From contig CM043952.1 in the NCBI GenBank assembly GCA_014529385.2, forward strand, positions 64,752,370-64,816,369: a stretch of DNA of 64,000 nucleotides, read 5' to 3'. Below are positions 43,036 through 58,599 of the stretch, piece by piece. The notes below the pieces were generated by a model, which saw only the letters and a program-made list of their open reading frames with translations, ran no database searches and was not told where the DNA came from. Both the position numbers and the translations under genes were made by a program. The first letter of the stretch is position 1. Each line of letters opens with the position of its first letter. The DNA comes from Adiantum capillus-veneris (lineage: Eukaryota > Streptophyta > Polypodiopsida > Polypodiales > Pteridaceae).

Positions 43036-43690
43036 CTACGCAATTATTAATGTTATCGTAATTTCTTGTTGTCTGGTGTTGAGTCCAACAATAGTCTTTT
43101 GCAGTAACTTGTTCACTACATAATCAAATTTAAAAACCAGCCAATGATGCGTCGAGGTAGAGAGCTCCTGATTATGCAAAGTATCACATGCCTTTGAGAT
43201 GCAAGCGTAGGTGATTACATCTCTTGATGTTTGATGCATCTCGCACAATTAGTGCATTCAAAGAGGCGACATTCCACATAGGAAGCTGCTCAAGCACTTC
43301 TTGTGTTTTCTCAAGCGTATCACATTTGGCAGGGACGTATCGACAAAGACATTGCCAAGCACGCCTTTGACTAACAATAGCAGCTCAATTTTTTGTGTCT
43401 ATATCAGCATCTTGCGCAGAGCCACATGCCTTCAGGATGTATGGTAAGTGATTGCATCTGGAGAGAGGCCCTCGTTTTGCACATCTTCTGAAAACAGACT
43501 AGAGATTTCTCCTCTGGGGAAAATCATGCAATCAATGCATTCCAAGAGCCCACACTCTGGAAAGGAAGCTAGAAAAATCCAGAGCTCTCTAGCCATGCTC
43601 TTGTGGTCCGTATCTTGCGACCAATGTATCCCAAGAGTCCACACTTCATATCTTCGGGTTCGAGCTTAGCAAAGCAGAGGACAGTGAGCA
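43036..43690 (-). pseudogene. PPR protein fragments
   Basis: Minus-strand frames carry pieces of 35-residue pentatricopeptide repeats: RDVITYACISKACDTLHN (about 43190-43240), a reading like LEQLPMWNVASLNALIV near 43260-43310, and NEGLSPDAITYHTS (43432-43475). PPR proteins bind organelle RNA and direct its editing or processing. Here stops and frameshifts break every repeat, so this is a dead gene or a set of dead gene pieces. Confidence 0.65.
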
Positions 43691-44780
43691 CGATTGTGCA
43701 GCTTTTGGCGTCATGCGAGAGCGCGTAGAGGTTGAGGTCGCCCCGTCAAGGGCTGGACTCCCGTCGCCCTGCGTGGGCTGATATACGCTACTAGCTGACC
43801 CAATATGGGGGCTGTGAGCATGTTACTGCACGTTTGTTTTGAGGAGAAAATTACACTCTACAAAGCTCTAGTCTCTTCATAGTGTTTGCGCTAATCTGCA
43901 ACGCCTACAATGGGCTATGGTTTAGGTCACTTTCTTTGGGGATTGAGCAAATTTTGCATCGAAGAAATGCACAAGCAGCTGGTTATTATAGGTTTCAAAA
44001 AGTAGGATCTTTGCATTTGGGCTGCAAGCCGTTATTTCCATTTGCTATGAGTTTTTATGTCCGCATCCAGACTGTGGTTTTGGTCTCTATTTGGTCAAGT
44101 AACATCGCTCTACAATTCTGGTCATTCGCAGGGGTTCGAGAGCCAGGTTGAGGGAGGCAAGGAGTGCTCTCTCACCCCCTTTTGCATTGAGGAATTATCG
44201 CCTAGTGGGATAAGAGATTTCTCCGCTAGCCGGAGGTTTTTGCTGGCTTCTTTTGTTGATGTATAGTTGCGCAGCCGGGCTGAATATTGCGAGTTTATGC
44301 AAGTTGGATTTTGAGCAGTCGTACTCTCCAACAGAAATTGTGCGAGCGACTTCTAAGGGCTATGTTTGTGAAGCCGCCTGGTGTCCGTAGAGCCAAAGTG
44401 TGCTATGCTTTTCTTGAGAATCTTGCTGGTCTTTTTGTTTGGGTCTCCGACCCCTAGTTTTGTATGCTAGTTGGGGATAACATTGTATGAGCTTGCGAGC
44501 CCCTGCTTGCATTTCATTTTGGTTGCAGACCCCATGTAGGCTCTACGAGCTGAGGTGAGTAGACCCTCTCTCGATTTCTATCATTTTGTATCAGCTTTGC
44601 TGGTGTCTTCGGCCACTATAGACCCGGCCATAACTTTGCTCTCGGGCTCGAGTGGAGTCCCGTGTCCATTGTCTTGAGTTCCTTGTGTGGTGTATGCTCG
44701 AGGGCTCTAACACTTAGGACCAGACTTTAAAAATCTTTTGATGCATGTGAGAGTCGATGCACGCACTACAAAAGGCATGG
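43691..44780. other. Nothing recognised between PPR fragments
   Basis: About 1.1 kb separating two groups of PPR pieces, with no repeat motif or domain seen. Possibly an insertion into the PPR pseudogene. Clear borders were not found. Confidence 0.4.
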
Positions 44781-46370
44781 ATCGTGGCTTCGCATCAGCT
44801 GAGAATAGTGTAGAGCTCGTTTGCCCCGCCGATGTTCGGCACATCCCACTACAACTAGCTAGAGCTTGCTGGCCCTATCACTATTAGTCATATCCCGCAA
44901 TCAATGCCCTAGAAGAGAACATTTTGGACATCAAGGCAATGAGACATTCTTTCAAGACAAAAGCATAGGTGATCGATTGCATCTGGATGGATCTCATCGC
45001 TTCACATCAGCTGAAAACAGCCCATCTTAGCATCTAATAAATTGCCATATTCCTTCAAGATGCAAGCATAGGTGATTGCATCTACATAGATACGCTTGCT
45101 TTATACAGAGATATGTGATTGCTTTGCATCAGTTGAAAATAGACTAGAGCTTCCTTGCCTTGCTGATGTTCGACATATCCCGCAGTTAGTGCGTTTAAAG
45201 AGGCGGCATTCCGTACAAGAAGCTCCTCCACCTCTTTTTGTGCCTTTGAAGAACACCACTTCTTTCATGTTACGCTCATCTTCAGTTGAAAGCAAGAGCG
45301 CCAAAAATCCACTCACGAAGCTTAGGAAGAACCAATATTTGCTACACAAATACAGACACCTACTTGGAAGATCATAATGAGGAGTCAAAACTTTTATTTC
45401 CTATCCAAACTAGAAGCAGGTGCTCAAAAGAAGGATTTGCACCAAGTCAAAAGTGAGTGGACAACACATATTTAGGATCATGCTGTTGAGTGTGTATGTT
45501 GGTTGATATGTATGCGAGGTGTGGTGCCAAGAAATATCCATAGAGAGGCAAAAAATACACTAACAACTTTAGGGAAGAAGCAATACTTGCAACACAAATT
45601 GAGCATAGGTGATTGCATCTGGAGAGAGGACCTCACTTTGCATCTGCTGAAAACAGCTTACAACTTTCTCCTATGGGAAAAATCGTACAGCAGTGCATTC
45701 CAAGAGTCCACACTCTAGACAAGAAGCTCCGCAAGCACTTGCATAGAGCAACATGCCTTCAAGATGTAAGCATAGCCTTAAGACAAAAGGATGGTGGCTG
45801 CATTTGAACGGACATACTTGCCCTTGTTGTGCACATCCCACAATCAATGCATTGCAAGAGGCGACATTTTGGATAGAAAGCTGCTCAAGCACTTTTTCTG
45901 CTTTCTCAAGCGCATCACATCCAGCATACATATCGACCAAGACAGTGCCCACCGAGCGGATAGAGAGCCTTGTTTTGCATCTGTTTAAAACAGCCGAGGG
46001 CTTTTGCCCATCTCTGCGTGTCCCAAATTGGGACATGCCTTCAAGATGCAAGCATAGGTGATTGCATCTAGAGAGATGCACTCGCTTCATGCAGAGAGAT
46101 ATGCTCGCTTCACATCAGCTGAAAACAATCTAGAGCTTCCTTGGCCCGCTCATGTTTGGCACATCCCATAGTCAGTGCATTTAAAGAGGCAACATATTTG
46201 GCATACACACCGTCCCAGGAAAAGCCAAGCACATCTTTCATGTAGCGTTCATCTTCAATTGAAAGCAAGAGCGTCAACAATCCACTGACGAAGCTCAAGA
46301 AGATTGATTGTGTGTAGGCAACAGTGAGTTTACATCAGGAAGTCGCATATTTAGGATCATACTAGTGAGT

Positions 46371-46574
46371 GTATATGTTGGTTGATATGTATGCGAATTT
46401 TGGTGCCAAGAAACATACATAGAGAGGCAGAAAATACACTAACAACTCTAGGGAAGAAGAAAACTCTAGAGTGTATATGTTGGTTGATATGTATGCGAAT
46501 TTTGGTGCCAAGAAACATCCATAGAGAGGCAGAAAATACACTAGCAACTCTAGGGAAGAAGAAAACTCGAAACG
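46371..46574. repeat. 102-bp tandem duplication in the PPR pseudogene
   Basis: GTATATGTTGGTTGATATGT starts at 46371 and again at 46473, followed by almost identical sequence through GGGAAGAAGAAAACTC. A few substitutions are visible. Confidence 0.85.
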
Positions 46575-46695
46575 CAAATCAAGCATAGGTGATCGCATCA
46601 AGAGAGAGGACCTTGCTTTGCATCTGCTGAAAACAACCTACAAATTTCTCTTGTGGGGCAAACCCTGCAATCAATGCATTCCAAGAGTCCACAAT

Positions 46696-46700
46696 GCGGA
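46696..46700. repeat. Left target site duplication GCGGA
   Basis: GCGGA left of the LTR at 46701 and again at 52366-52370, right of the second LTR. Confidence 0.92.
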
Positions 46701-46865
46701 TGTCAGGACACGGGTCCTACGGGCAAGGCCCTACCCTAAGGGGGGGTCACGGACCCCGGCCACGGGCCAGCTAGCAGTGTGGACAGGGGATCCTAGGGCT
46801 AAGATCCTATAAGTATGGGCGGTTGGGTGGAGGATCCAGGGTCTCTAGCTCCTGGGGTTCTTATA
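46701..46865 (+). repeat. 5' LTR (165 bp) of the gypsy element
   Basis: TGTCAGGACACGG...GGGGTTCTTATA. GC-rich with GGACCCCGGCC. CCTATAAGTATGG at about 46806-46818 is a TATA-like candidate. Confidence 0.9.
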
Positions 46866-46866
46866 T

Positions 46867-46878
46867 TGGTATCAGAGC
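46867..46878 (+). other. Primer binding site, initiator tRNA-Met type
   Basis: TGGTATCAGAGC one base after the 5' LTR end. Confidence 0.88.
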
Positions 46879-46879
46879 T

Positions 46880-49800
46880 CAGGGGAGGGGGGAGCTATGG
46901 AGGAGGAGAAAGGTCTCTTTAGGTCTCTCTCTCAGATTCGGTATGAGGCATGGCCTCTCTCTCGCTTGGGAGTCTTCTCTCTCTCCCTCGTTTTCAGCAA
47001 AAAGGCGTGCATGATATTGCAACTCTCTCGGCAAGATGTTCATGGCAAGCTGAAGTCATGGGCAGAAAACCTAAAGTGATGCAGCGTGGGCATGGTCCCT
47101 TGATTCGAAGCACGAAGTATTAGACAGTAGAGAAGACGAGGAGGGCCGTGGGAATGGCTGCCTACGCACAAGGAGCCACTGGCAGACCTGCAGGTAGGAG
47201 GCATGGGACAAGTCGCTTGGACATGCCATGTCATCCTCTACTTGGGGGCCCGCAAAACCGCCCAGCAACGCCAACCTTTGCCCACGGACGTCACCAACTC
47301 AGCGCCAAGTACCATCCACCATGGTAGACCTGCACGGAATCGAGGAGGAGGGTGCAAATTGACCAGTGCCGAATGATGAGGTCTGGGGCTCGACCTGATC
47401 GCAGCGGCCTGCTAGGCAATCCTCGTCATGGGACGAAGGCATGGGGAGCAATATGGCCAGTGGTTCGGGGTGATCTTCCTACGCAGCAGATAGAGAACTC
47501 CATCGCTGCAGACATGCATACTTTTTATAAAAAAAACAATTTTTTTTTAAGGTTTTTGCTTTGCAGGGAGGTTTCCCACAGGACCGTCGCATGCATCAAC
47601 ATGCATAAGCATGCAAGGGCCCCGCACTGGGCTCATAATCAGATGAACAATGCCCGCTCCTCACTCTCAAGTAGGCAATCGGATTTCAGCATGGAGAATT
47701 CCAAGGCAAAATTTTACCGGCCATGAAGGCTTGTTGTCTACAGTTCGACATTATGTAACGGCATGGCCTTGGTCTCGGCTCTCTTTGCGATGACAACAGC
47801 TTGCAGAATTCGACAACATGGTTCCACCGCTCGAAGAGGAAATTCTGCTCGGACATGGTTCCGCCGGCAATGTTAGATCCTACGGTTCAGGCAAGGCTTG
47901 TGCACTATTGGTACAGGCAAGGCCTGTGAATGTGATCCAATGCGTTTTCTAAAGTAATTGGCAATGACTGCATGCGAAGCGCAGGGTGAAACTCACGGTT
48001 ACTTTTCCTTTACCTGTCTCACGTATGACAACGTTGGACCTCGGTATGAATTACGACTGGCCAAAGTAGGCCAACATCATCACATGATTGCGACACACGG
48101 CTTTGAATACAAGACCAGAAACAAGGCAACCTCTTTCAATTTTGTTTTAATCAAGTTGATTACCCTCATGGTTTATGCAGGGCGGCAACGTTGCCTAGCA
48201 GTAATGGTCACTAAGCCTATGACTGCTATTGCCATTAGCAAGACTCCGTGCAAGGGTGCTCATGAGCACAGCCAGTGTAGTCCAATGTTGGGTTACTGCT
48301 TTCGTACTATTTGTAGTTTCCCCTCAGTAACACGTTCAATTTTTGAGTGGACAAGCTTGGTCGGCAGGAGTTGTTAATGCGGGCTGTCAATTGCTTATGA
48401 AGCATTTGACCTCGATGGAACATGCATCATCTCTATTGCATATATCTAACATACATCAAAGGAGACATGCATGGCCTCTCTCTGGACTTGAAAAAGGAAT
48501 CAAGTTCCTTGGCATGGACGACTCTTTGTCACAGTTTTTACACGCTAACGGAGGAGGCTTAACACACAGTACTGACAGAGGAACCTTGATTCCAACTCGT
48601 TCGATTCTTACGACGGCCACTTCATCGGTAGGTGTACTTCATAAGGTACGCAGTTGGTACTATTTATTGCACATGGCGTGATAACTATGGTATGCAATGG
48701 ACGTCTAAGATAATCGTGCAACTCATTCATCAACTCAAGTATGTACGAGATCAAGGTCGAGTCTCTTTAGTATTTATACATCTTGCATTGAGGCTGGCCA
48801 CGTTTGGCATATGCTACGAGCATACAAACTTGGGAAGGCTTTCGCAAACTGTTTACAGATTATTTCATTTCGTATACAACGGATGTATATGATACAAGAG
48901 GGCGTATACCCATATGCGACAAGTTTCTCTCGCACGGCAGATTTGGCTATGCGCCATCTTCACGCGAGCTTTCCCTTTGGAATCTCATGACAACTGGTTG
49001 CAGCAACAACTACCAGGTTAGCCAAGTTAAGTTCTTCTTATTTTTTCCAGGTTTACACTTTGCTTGGCAATGACTTTCATTGTGCACAGCAACGTGCTTT
49101 GGCAATTATCCATGAAGCAAGGCTTCTCCCTTGTGCCAAGGTATTACCCAATGACTTGGAGTCAAGGGCATTGGCACACAAGTTTGGGAAACTAGCAAAT
49201 TAGGGAATATTCGCTCACGCAATCCCTACCAGTTTAAACTATGCAAGGCCCTTATGGTAATGGCTCTCACATGTATGCATGGCATGCTAGCTAGGTGGAT
49301 TCCATTCTACTGCCGCCGAAAAAATGCTTCCGAGGTAGATCAAGATGTGATACCTCTCTCAATGAGCGAGTCATACCGGACACTTGTGGAATGCTTATAT
49401 GATAAGCTGCAAGTCAGGCATATGATGCGTAAGAGCACACAGCTTGGGTGCCCACTCTAAACCTTAAGGAAAGTTCCTCAGCCCAGCATGCTCTTCTTCT
49501 CTCTCTCTCGCTCTTTAAGGGAAAAATGAAAATCTTCTAAGAAGCTTTTGATACATGTTTTGCTAGTGAGTAAGTCTGAGCCAAGGTGCTCTAACTCTCA
49601 GCTAACACGTGGCTAAGATGCTACTCAAATTAGTCTTCATCGGTTCGTTGTGTGAACACTATTTTGCATAAGGGCTAAGAGCCGATGTTAGGATAAGGGT
49701 AAGACCCAACTATTGGCATTCTTTGGGTGATTGTTTTCAAGATATACCCACGGAAGTACACATCGACGTTAATGGACAAGCAAGAGTCTTGTCATTACGA

Positions 49801-52185
49801 AGGTTTAGGGTGTCATTTTTGCACTACATGTTTTCAATGCGCCACTCAAGTTGAGTTTTTGATAATCTTAAACTCACACCAGTTGCTCTCTACCACGGAG
49901 TATAGACGCAGCAATCATTTGTGATAGCATGGCTGTCCATAAGAGATCGGTAGTTCACTTGTGTGGGTCTCCTACTCTCTCTATAGCACTACGGAGTGTC
50001 TATGGACATACTGTTTTGGGGTAAGACCCGACAGGTGAGTGCTACATCACCCCATAGGCATTAAGGATCACAGTTCGATCTGCATTGAGGATCACAATTG
50101 ATCTCTCCCAGTTATACTTTCAAGGAAAGAATTCCGCAATCTACCACGCGGTAGCAGACAAACACAGTTTTCAAGTTGATTCCAATCAACCTACACGGTT
50201 AACTATGTTGGTTACCGTTAACTACTACTTGAGCAGTTTCTACGAAGGGTCTTACCAAGGGGTTTGACTACGTAGATTTTAACCAAAGGGGTTGGATTGT
50301 GAAGGCAACATCCACAGTTCCCAATGCAATACTGTTTGTTTGTTCAACTAGGAGATGCGCTCCTCTCCGTTTGCATACGAGTAAGTGAACATTATGTTCA
50401 AATCTCTAGGTACGCATCTATTGATTTGGTGTTATTCCATTTTTTGTATGCTTTGGTTGGTTTTCTTTTTCAAGACGTATAAGCACGCTTGAATGTTACA
50501 GAGCTATGCCAAGGGCATGTCGGCACAAAGTATTTTGGACCAAGGGTTCAATCTACCTTTCTGCCTTATGATGTTACGAACCTACTTGTAGGGTTTGATT
50601 TGGCACATGTTGTCACATGGGATACAACATGGTCTAGGAACTCAAGGAGTTCGGTTTAGCCAATGTAAAGCATGATAATGAGGGTCCCTCTCACTCTTGT
50701 CGCAGAGTGTTTGTAGTTACCTCCACACACAAGTACAACTCGTACTTGATGGATGTCACTTTTCCTGACATCCTTACTTGAGACATATTCCACATGTGGA
50801 GAATATGAGTCTCTGGGACTGACACTGGTGCCCAATTATTAATGATGTGTCGCGACGAAGTCCCTAGGTGCTGGTCGCATCCGTTCATTAGACCATTCGA
50901 AGCACACAGTATCAGGTACAATTTCAGTGGCCAAAAATTGTCGGGTACTAAGTACAGACTTGTTGTGATTACAAGTGCTGTGCAACCACCTTAACGGAGG
51001 GTTGTTTCTACATATAGCAAAGTATGCTACGTTCATGAGAAGGTCTCATGGTTGGTTCCTAGGTGTGACCGAGTTGTCACATTCTATTATGGTCCAACTT
51101 TTGTTGCAATATTTTCACGTAAGTATAGTGGAAAGTCTCGTCATGGAATTGCGGTTCGGATATGTTTGTGTTAAATGCATGCACACTAGGTGTTATGGGC
51201 CCTAGTGTTTAACACAAATTTATTTGGAGCGGCATGCAAATTCATGGACTTTATTGTTTCTGTAATTTTTTGCACTGTCAGTGCAGTTTCTCTTGCAGAT
51301 TTAGTATGAGTTTACACCCTGCCATACAAGGTGATGGCTAAGTATGGGTGTTTGTGATTGGATGCTTGAAACTCCAATCTGCTTTCAACCTAGTTGGTTG
51401 TCTCCATTCCATATCGAGTATATGGCTGGCTACTCAATGTTTGAGTCATGGTTTATCGTCAGTCATGGAAAACTGTCTGTAAGTGGTTGGGGGAAGTACC
51501 TCACCCTTACTGCTGTTATTCATCCCGCGTAGGATGGGCAGCTTACAAGCATTCTATTTAGTGCTAAAGGATATGCAAAGTGCATACGTTAGTAAACCAT
51601 GCTAAAGGCTATGCTAAGTGCATACATTAGCAAGAAGTGAAACAACTGGATCGGTTACCTTTCTGGTTTGGAGTTTGCTTCATACGATGAAAGGCATGTT
51701 ACGGCTAGTTTTAGTCTCTGCCTATTATTCTCAAGTTATCAACCTTAATCATCAGTTTGATGGGGTTGGCTACTGGCAAGAAACCATAGCAAGTCAAGGA
51801 CTTGGTTAGTGCTGATGAGTATGTCAGCATAGTACTTTCATGGAAAGATGAGCCGAGGTTATATTGCACATTCAAGTACCTTCAGAAAGTCTGAAACCTG
51901 GGTATGCATTTAGACACCTCTTAGTTAGGATAACTCATTTAACATACTCAAGTGAGTTTTAAATGGAGTCTTCACATTATGTTGGTTATGGGTCGGTTAA
52001 CCAAGAGGGTTGTACATGGACAAGAATGTGGAAAATCAAGATGTTATTCTTGATTTCATTGAACCTCCCAATGAATCGGGTTACGATTCAACAAACCGTT
52101 GGATCCATGAGGGATGCCACGGTGGAAAACATTAGTGTTCTTATGAAGATACCACCACTTCTGTTTTCGAGGACGAAAACTCTTC
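46880..52185 (+). pseudogene. Decayed gypsy interior
   Basis: About 5.3 kb with stops in every frame. Only an integrase trace near 51520 and the pol C-terminus near 52164 are recognisable. 50757-51080 is shared with 36170-36530. A poly-A/T stretch at 47520-47550 and a CT run near 49500 are the only low-complexity spots. Gag, protease and RT could not be placed by eye. Confidence 0.55.
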
Positions 52186-52200
52186 CAAAGGGGGGAGTAA
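52186..52200 (+). other. Polypurine tract
   Basis: AAAGGGGGGAGTAA directly before the 3' LTR at 52201. Confidence 0.8.
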
Positions 52201-52365
52201 TGTCAGAACACGGGTCCTACGGGCAGGGCCCTACCCTAAGGGGGGGTCACGGACCCCGGCCAGGGGCCAGCTAGCAGTGTGGACAGGGGATCCTAGGGCT
52301 AAGAGCCTATAAGTATGGGCGGTTGGGTGGAGGATCCAAGGTCTCTAGCTCCTGGGGTTCTTATA
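52201..52365 (+). repeat. 3' LTR (165 bp) of the gypsy element
   Basis: Same length as the 5' LTR with five substitutions. It is followed by the GCGGA duplication at 52366-52370. Confidence 0.9.
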
Positions 52366-52450
52366 GCGGACAAGAAGCTCCTCAAGCACTTGCGTAGAGC
52401 CACATGCCTTCAAAATGTAAGCATAGCCTTCAGGACGAAAGGATGGGTGG
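52366..52450 (-). pseudogene. Continuation of the PPR pseudogene beyond the gypsy insertion
   Basis: Minus strand reads GYAYILKACGSTQVLEELLVR. Skipping the element and one GCGGA copy, it joins IVDSWNALIAGFAPQE at 46695 and below. Together these form one continuous PPR motif, which shows that the gypsy element inserted into it. Confidence 0.75.
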
Positions 52451-52559
52451 TTAAATTTGGACAGATAAACTTTCTCTTAGCCGTTGGTTGAATGGGAGTT
52501 GGGTCAATGGTTTCTAGTGTTGTCAGAGCATTTTTTATAAGCTGCCTACTTGAAATGCA

Positions 52560-53290
52560 GGTTTCTCTACAACCTAGTTATGTACCTTGGCGGCTTGAAA
52601 GCTTGCTGCAGCATTGAAGCCATGGAGAGAGGAAAACAGCTCCATGCCGATATTATCTATTATCAAGGGATGGCATTCCATGGACTTCGCTTCTCGTAGC
52701 ATCAGGACCTGAGCAAGCATCGAACTGTCTGAAGGTTTTACAACTGGATGGTGTACGTGCAGATGAATTCTCATGGAGCACCATCATTTTGAGCTATGTT
52801 GAGCATGGTGAGAGTAAGAAAACCTACATAATGTACACCCAAATACAGGAGCGGCGTATAACTTTGAGCACTGGTCCCTTTTTGAGTATGTTAAAAGCTC
52901 ATGGGAATGTGCGCACTCTAAAAATGGGCAGAAGACTACATGCTTCGGTGCACAAAAATCTTGAGCTCAAAAGTGATCAAGTAGTGATGCCACTACTCTA
53001 ATGAGCATGTATGGAAAATGTGGTAGCCTAGTGGATGCCCAACATGCCTTGGGTGAGATATCAAGAAGGGATGTCGAAGGATGGAATGCATGGGTTACTG
53101 AATATGCTCGCCAAGTTGATTGCAGTGTGTCTTAACAACATGCAGAAGGAAGACTACAACTGGACCATATCACATTCCTTGCTATCCTTATGGTGTGTAA
53201 TCATGGAGAGCTAGTGGGTGCAGGCCGTGTATACTTTAAGCTCATGAAAACTGTAATTCTAGTTGAAGAGAGGTCATCTAAATAGACGCT
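52560..53290 (+). pseudogene. PPR pseudogene fragment on the plus strand
   Basis: Pieces in order: CCSIEAMERGKQLHADIIYY, WSTIILSYVEHGES, FLSMLKAHGNVRTLKMGRRL, HASVHKNLELKSDQV, a frameshift, LMSMYGKCGSLVDAQHALGE, ISRRDVEGWNAWVTEYARQ, then DHITFLAILMVCNHGELVGA. This matches the order of PLS-class PPR repeats with their GRRLHA and MYGKCGSL signatures. Several frameshifts kill it. It is convergent with the minus-strand PPR pieces next to it. Confidence 0.78.
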
Positions 53291-53321
53291 TTACATATAT
53301 AAGTTCACGAAACAAAAAAAA

Positions 53322-53323
<2 letters not shown>

Positions 53324-53404
<81 letters not shown>
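53324..53404. repeat. (GA)n microsatellite, about 80 bp
   Basis: Uninterrupted GA dinucleotides, about 40 units, immediately downstream of the plus-strand PPR fragment. Confidence 0.95.
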
Positions 53405-57280
<3,876 letters not shown>

Positions 57281-57935
57281 GATATTATAGGAAGAGAACC
57301 TTGATATTGTAGAAAGAGAACCTTCAGGGCTCTAAGTATTATAGGGGAAGGGTTACAAGATGTCTTTATACATCACATTGGTTCTTGCACTACTGCACGA
57401 GAAGCTTGGGTTTTACTTGAGAAAGTATTTGGTACTACTTCCAAGATATCTAAAATCATGCTCTTCATAGAGTTTTTCTCACTTACAAAAGCTGTCAACA
57501 CTACTATGTCAGCACACTTAAGAAAATTCAAGTGTTTACAGTCACAGTTAGCAGTAATCAACAAAGATGTGGAAGAAGATATCAAAATAGTTGTTCTTAG
57601 CAAAAGTATTTCAACTCTTGATGAGTATTCTAACCTTGTTACCACCCTAAAAAAATCTCCCTACACCCATCTTAGCTGAGGTGGAGGCATCTCTTTTAGA
57701 AGAAGAAAGAAGAATCAATAAGAAACATGAACATTTTGAAATACAAGGAGCATACCTTACTCAAAGTAAGGAGGGCAACAAAAGTCAACAACCATTCTAC
57801 AAAGGAAACAACTCAAAGGAAGGAAACATCATTCAAAGACTCCAAGAAAGGCACTGTATGCACATTTTGTGGCAAAGGCAATCACATGGAGGAATTGTGT
57901 TTAAACAACGGATAAAAAATCAATGTACATCAGAG
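57281..57935 (+). pseudogene. Ty1/copia gag (UBN2-like) with zinc knuckle, broken
   Basis: Reads ALSIIGEGLQDVFIHHIGSC, TTAREAWVLLEKVFGTTSK, IEFFSLTKAVNTTMSAHLRKF, INKDVEEDIKIVVLSKSI and STLDEYSNLVTTLK up to a stop at 57679. A zinc knuckle CTFCGKGNHMEELC (C-x2-C-x4-H-x4-C) follows in another frame at about 57857-57898. This is the capsid plus nucleocapsid order of copia gag. A start upstream was not found. A 3' LTR candidate begins at 58222. Confidence 0.75.
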
Positions 57936-58208
57936 AGTCAGACTCAAAAGATGCAGATGAAGCAAAAACTACCTCACCTTGTGCATGCACAAGAAGAATG
58001 GGCCTTCTAAAGGTCTATACAAGCTAGGCAAAGTCTTTTTGTATCTCAAAACACCTTCGTTTAGTCTACCTAGTATCTCCCTAAGCTGGATGAACTCTCA
58101 TGTTGTATCCACCTAAGAGAACCACACAATTATAAGTGTGTTGTATCCTTAGAGTGAACCTTGAGTAGGTGTATCACAAGGCTTTTTTGTTGTGCTAGGT
58201 CATACAAC

Positions 58209-58240
58209 TTGAAGGTGGGTTTGTTGGAGATCAAGCCTAA
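58209..58240 (+). repeat. Possible polypurine tract and LTR start
   Basis: TTGAAGGTGGGTT then TGTTGGAGATCAAGCC at 58222. The form fits a copia 3' junction about 300 bases after the gag remnant, which would imply an element with most of pol deleted. The LTR's right end and partner LTR were not identified. Confidence 0.4.
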
Positions 58241-58599
58241 TGACCTAGCCTAGGAGTACCTTAGTCCTAATTTAATCTTCATTTTTGTAAGCATTCAATA
58301 AGGCTAAATGGTTTTTTACTCTTTGGGGTATTTTTACCTTTAGCACCCTCAATTCTCTCCCTAAATCACTCTAAGATTAGCCGTAGTTTTCCAGCCTCTC
58401 TCTTCCTTATTGGACCCTTTTTTATATCACTACAATCACTCCCTAGAAATAGGATTTAATCCTCCTTTGATCTCCCTATTTATAGGAACATCCCGTTTGT
58501 ATCTATGAGCGTTCTTTACCAATTTTAATATATTCATGTTTTAAATCAGTCTCTATCAATGCTATTAATCTAATCTTTGGGTAAGCCCATAAGCATTCC

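Larger units (their letters stand above)
44781..46700 (-). pseudogene. PPR pseudogene with repeated fragments, interrupted at 46700
   Basis: Successive minus-strand PPR pieces: YAKYVASLNALTMGCAKHER then AKEALDCFQLM (46110-46220), TVLVDMYAGCDALEKAEKVL and EQLSIQNVASCNALIVGCAQ (45840-45960), and similar fragments near 45140-45250. The wording (VLEQL...W/CNALI.G.AQ.GQ, SPDAITYACILKACGS) is that of PLS-class plant PPR proteins. Similar blocks recur, for example 45510-45700 and 46371-46690, so segments have been duplicated since the gene died. The motif at 46680-46700 continues at 52366 across a gypsy insertion. Confidence 0.75.
46701..52365 (+). mobile_element. Decayed Ty3/gypsy retrotransposon with short 165-bp LTRs (5665 bp)
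   Basis: LTRs 46701-46865 and 52201-52365 (five differences in 165 bases), PBS, polypurine tract and a perfect GCGGA duplication define a full-length element. Coding capacity is destroyed: no frame over 140 codons. An integrase trace HPAxDGQ at about 51520-51545 and the C-terminal VFEDENSSKGG at about 52164-52198, typical of the end of chromovirus-like pol, support gypsy affiliation and the plus orientation. The LTR termini are TG...TA instead of TG...CA. It interrupts a PPR pseudogene in antisense. Confidence 0.88.
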
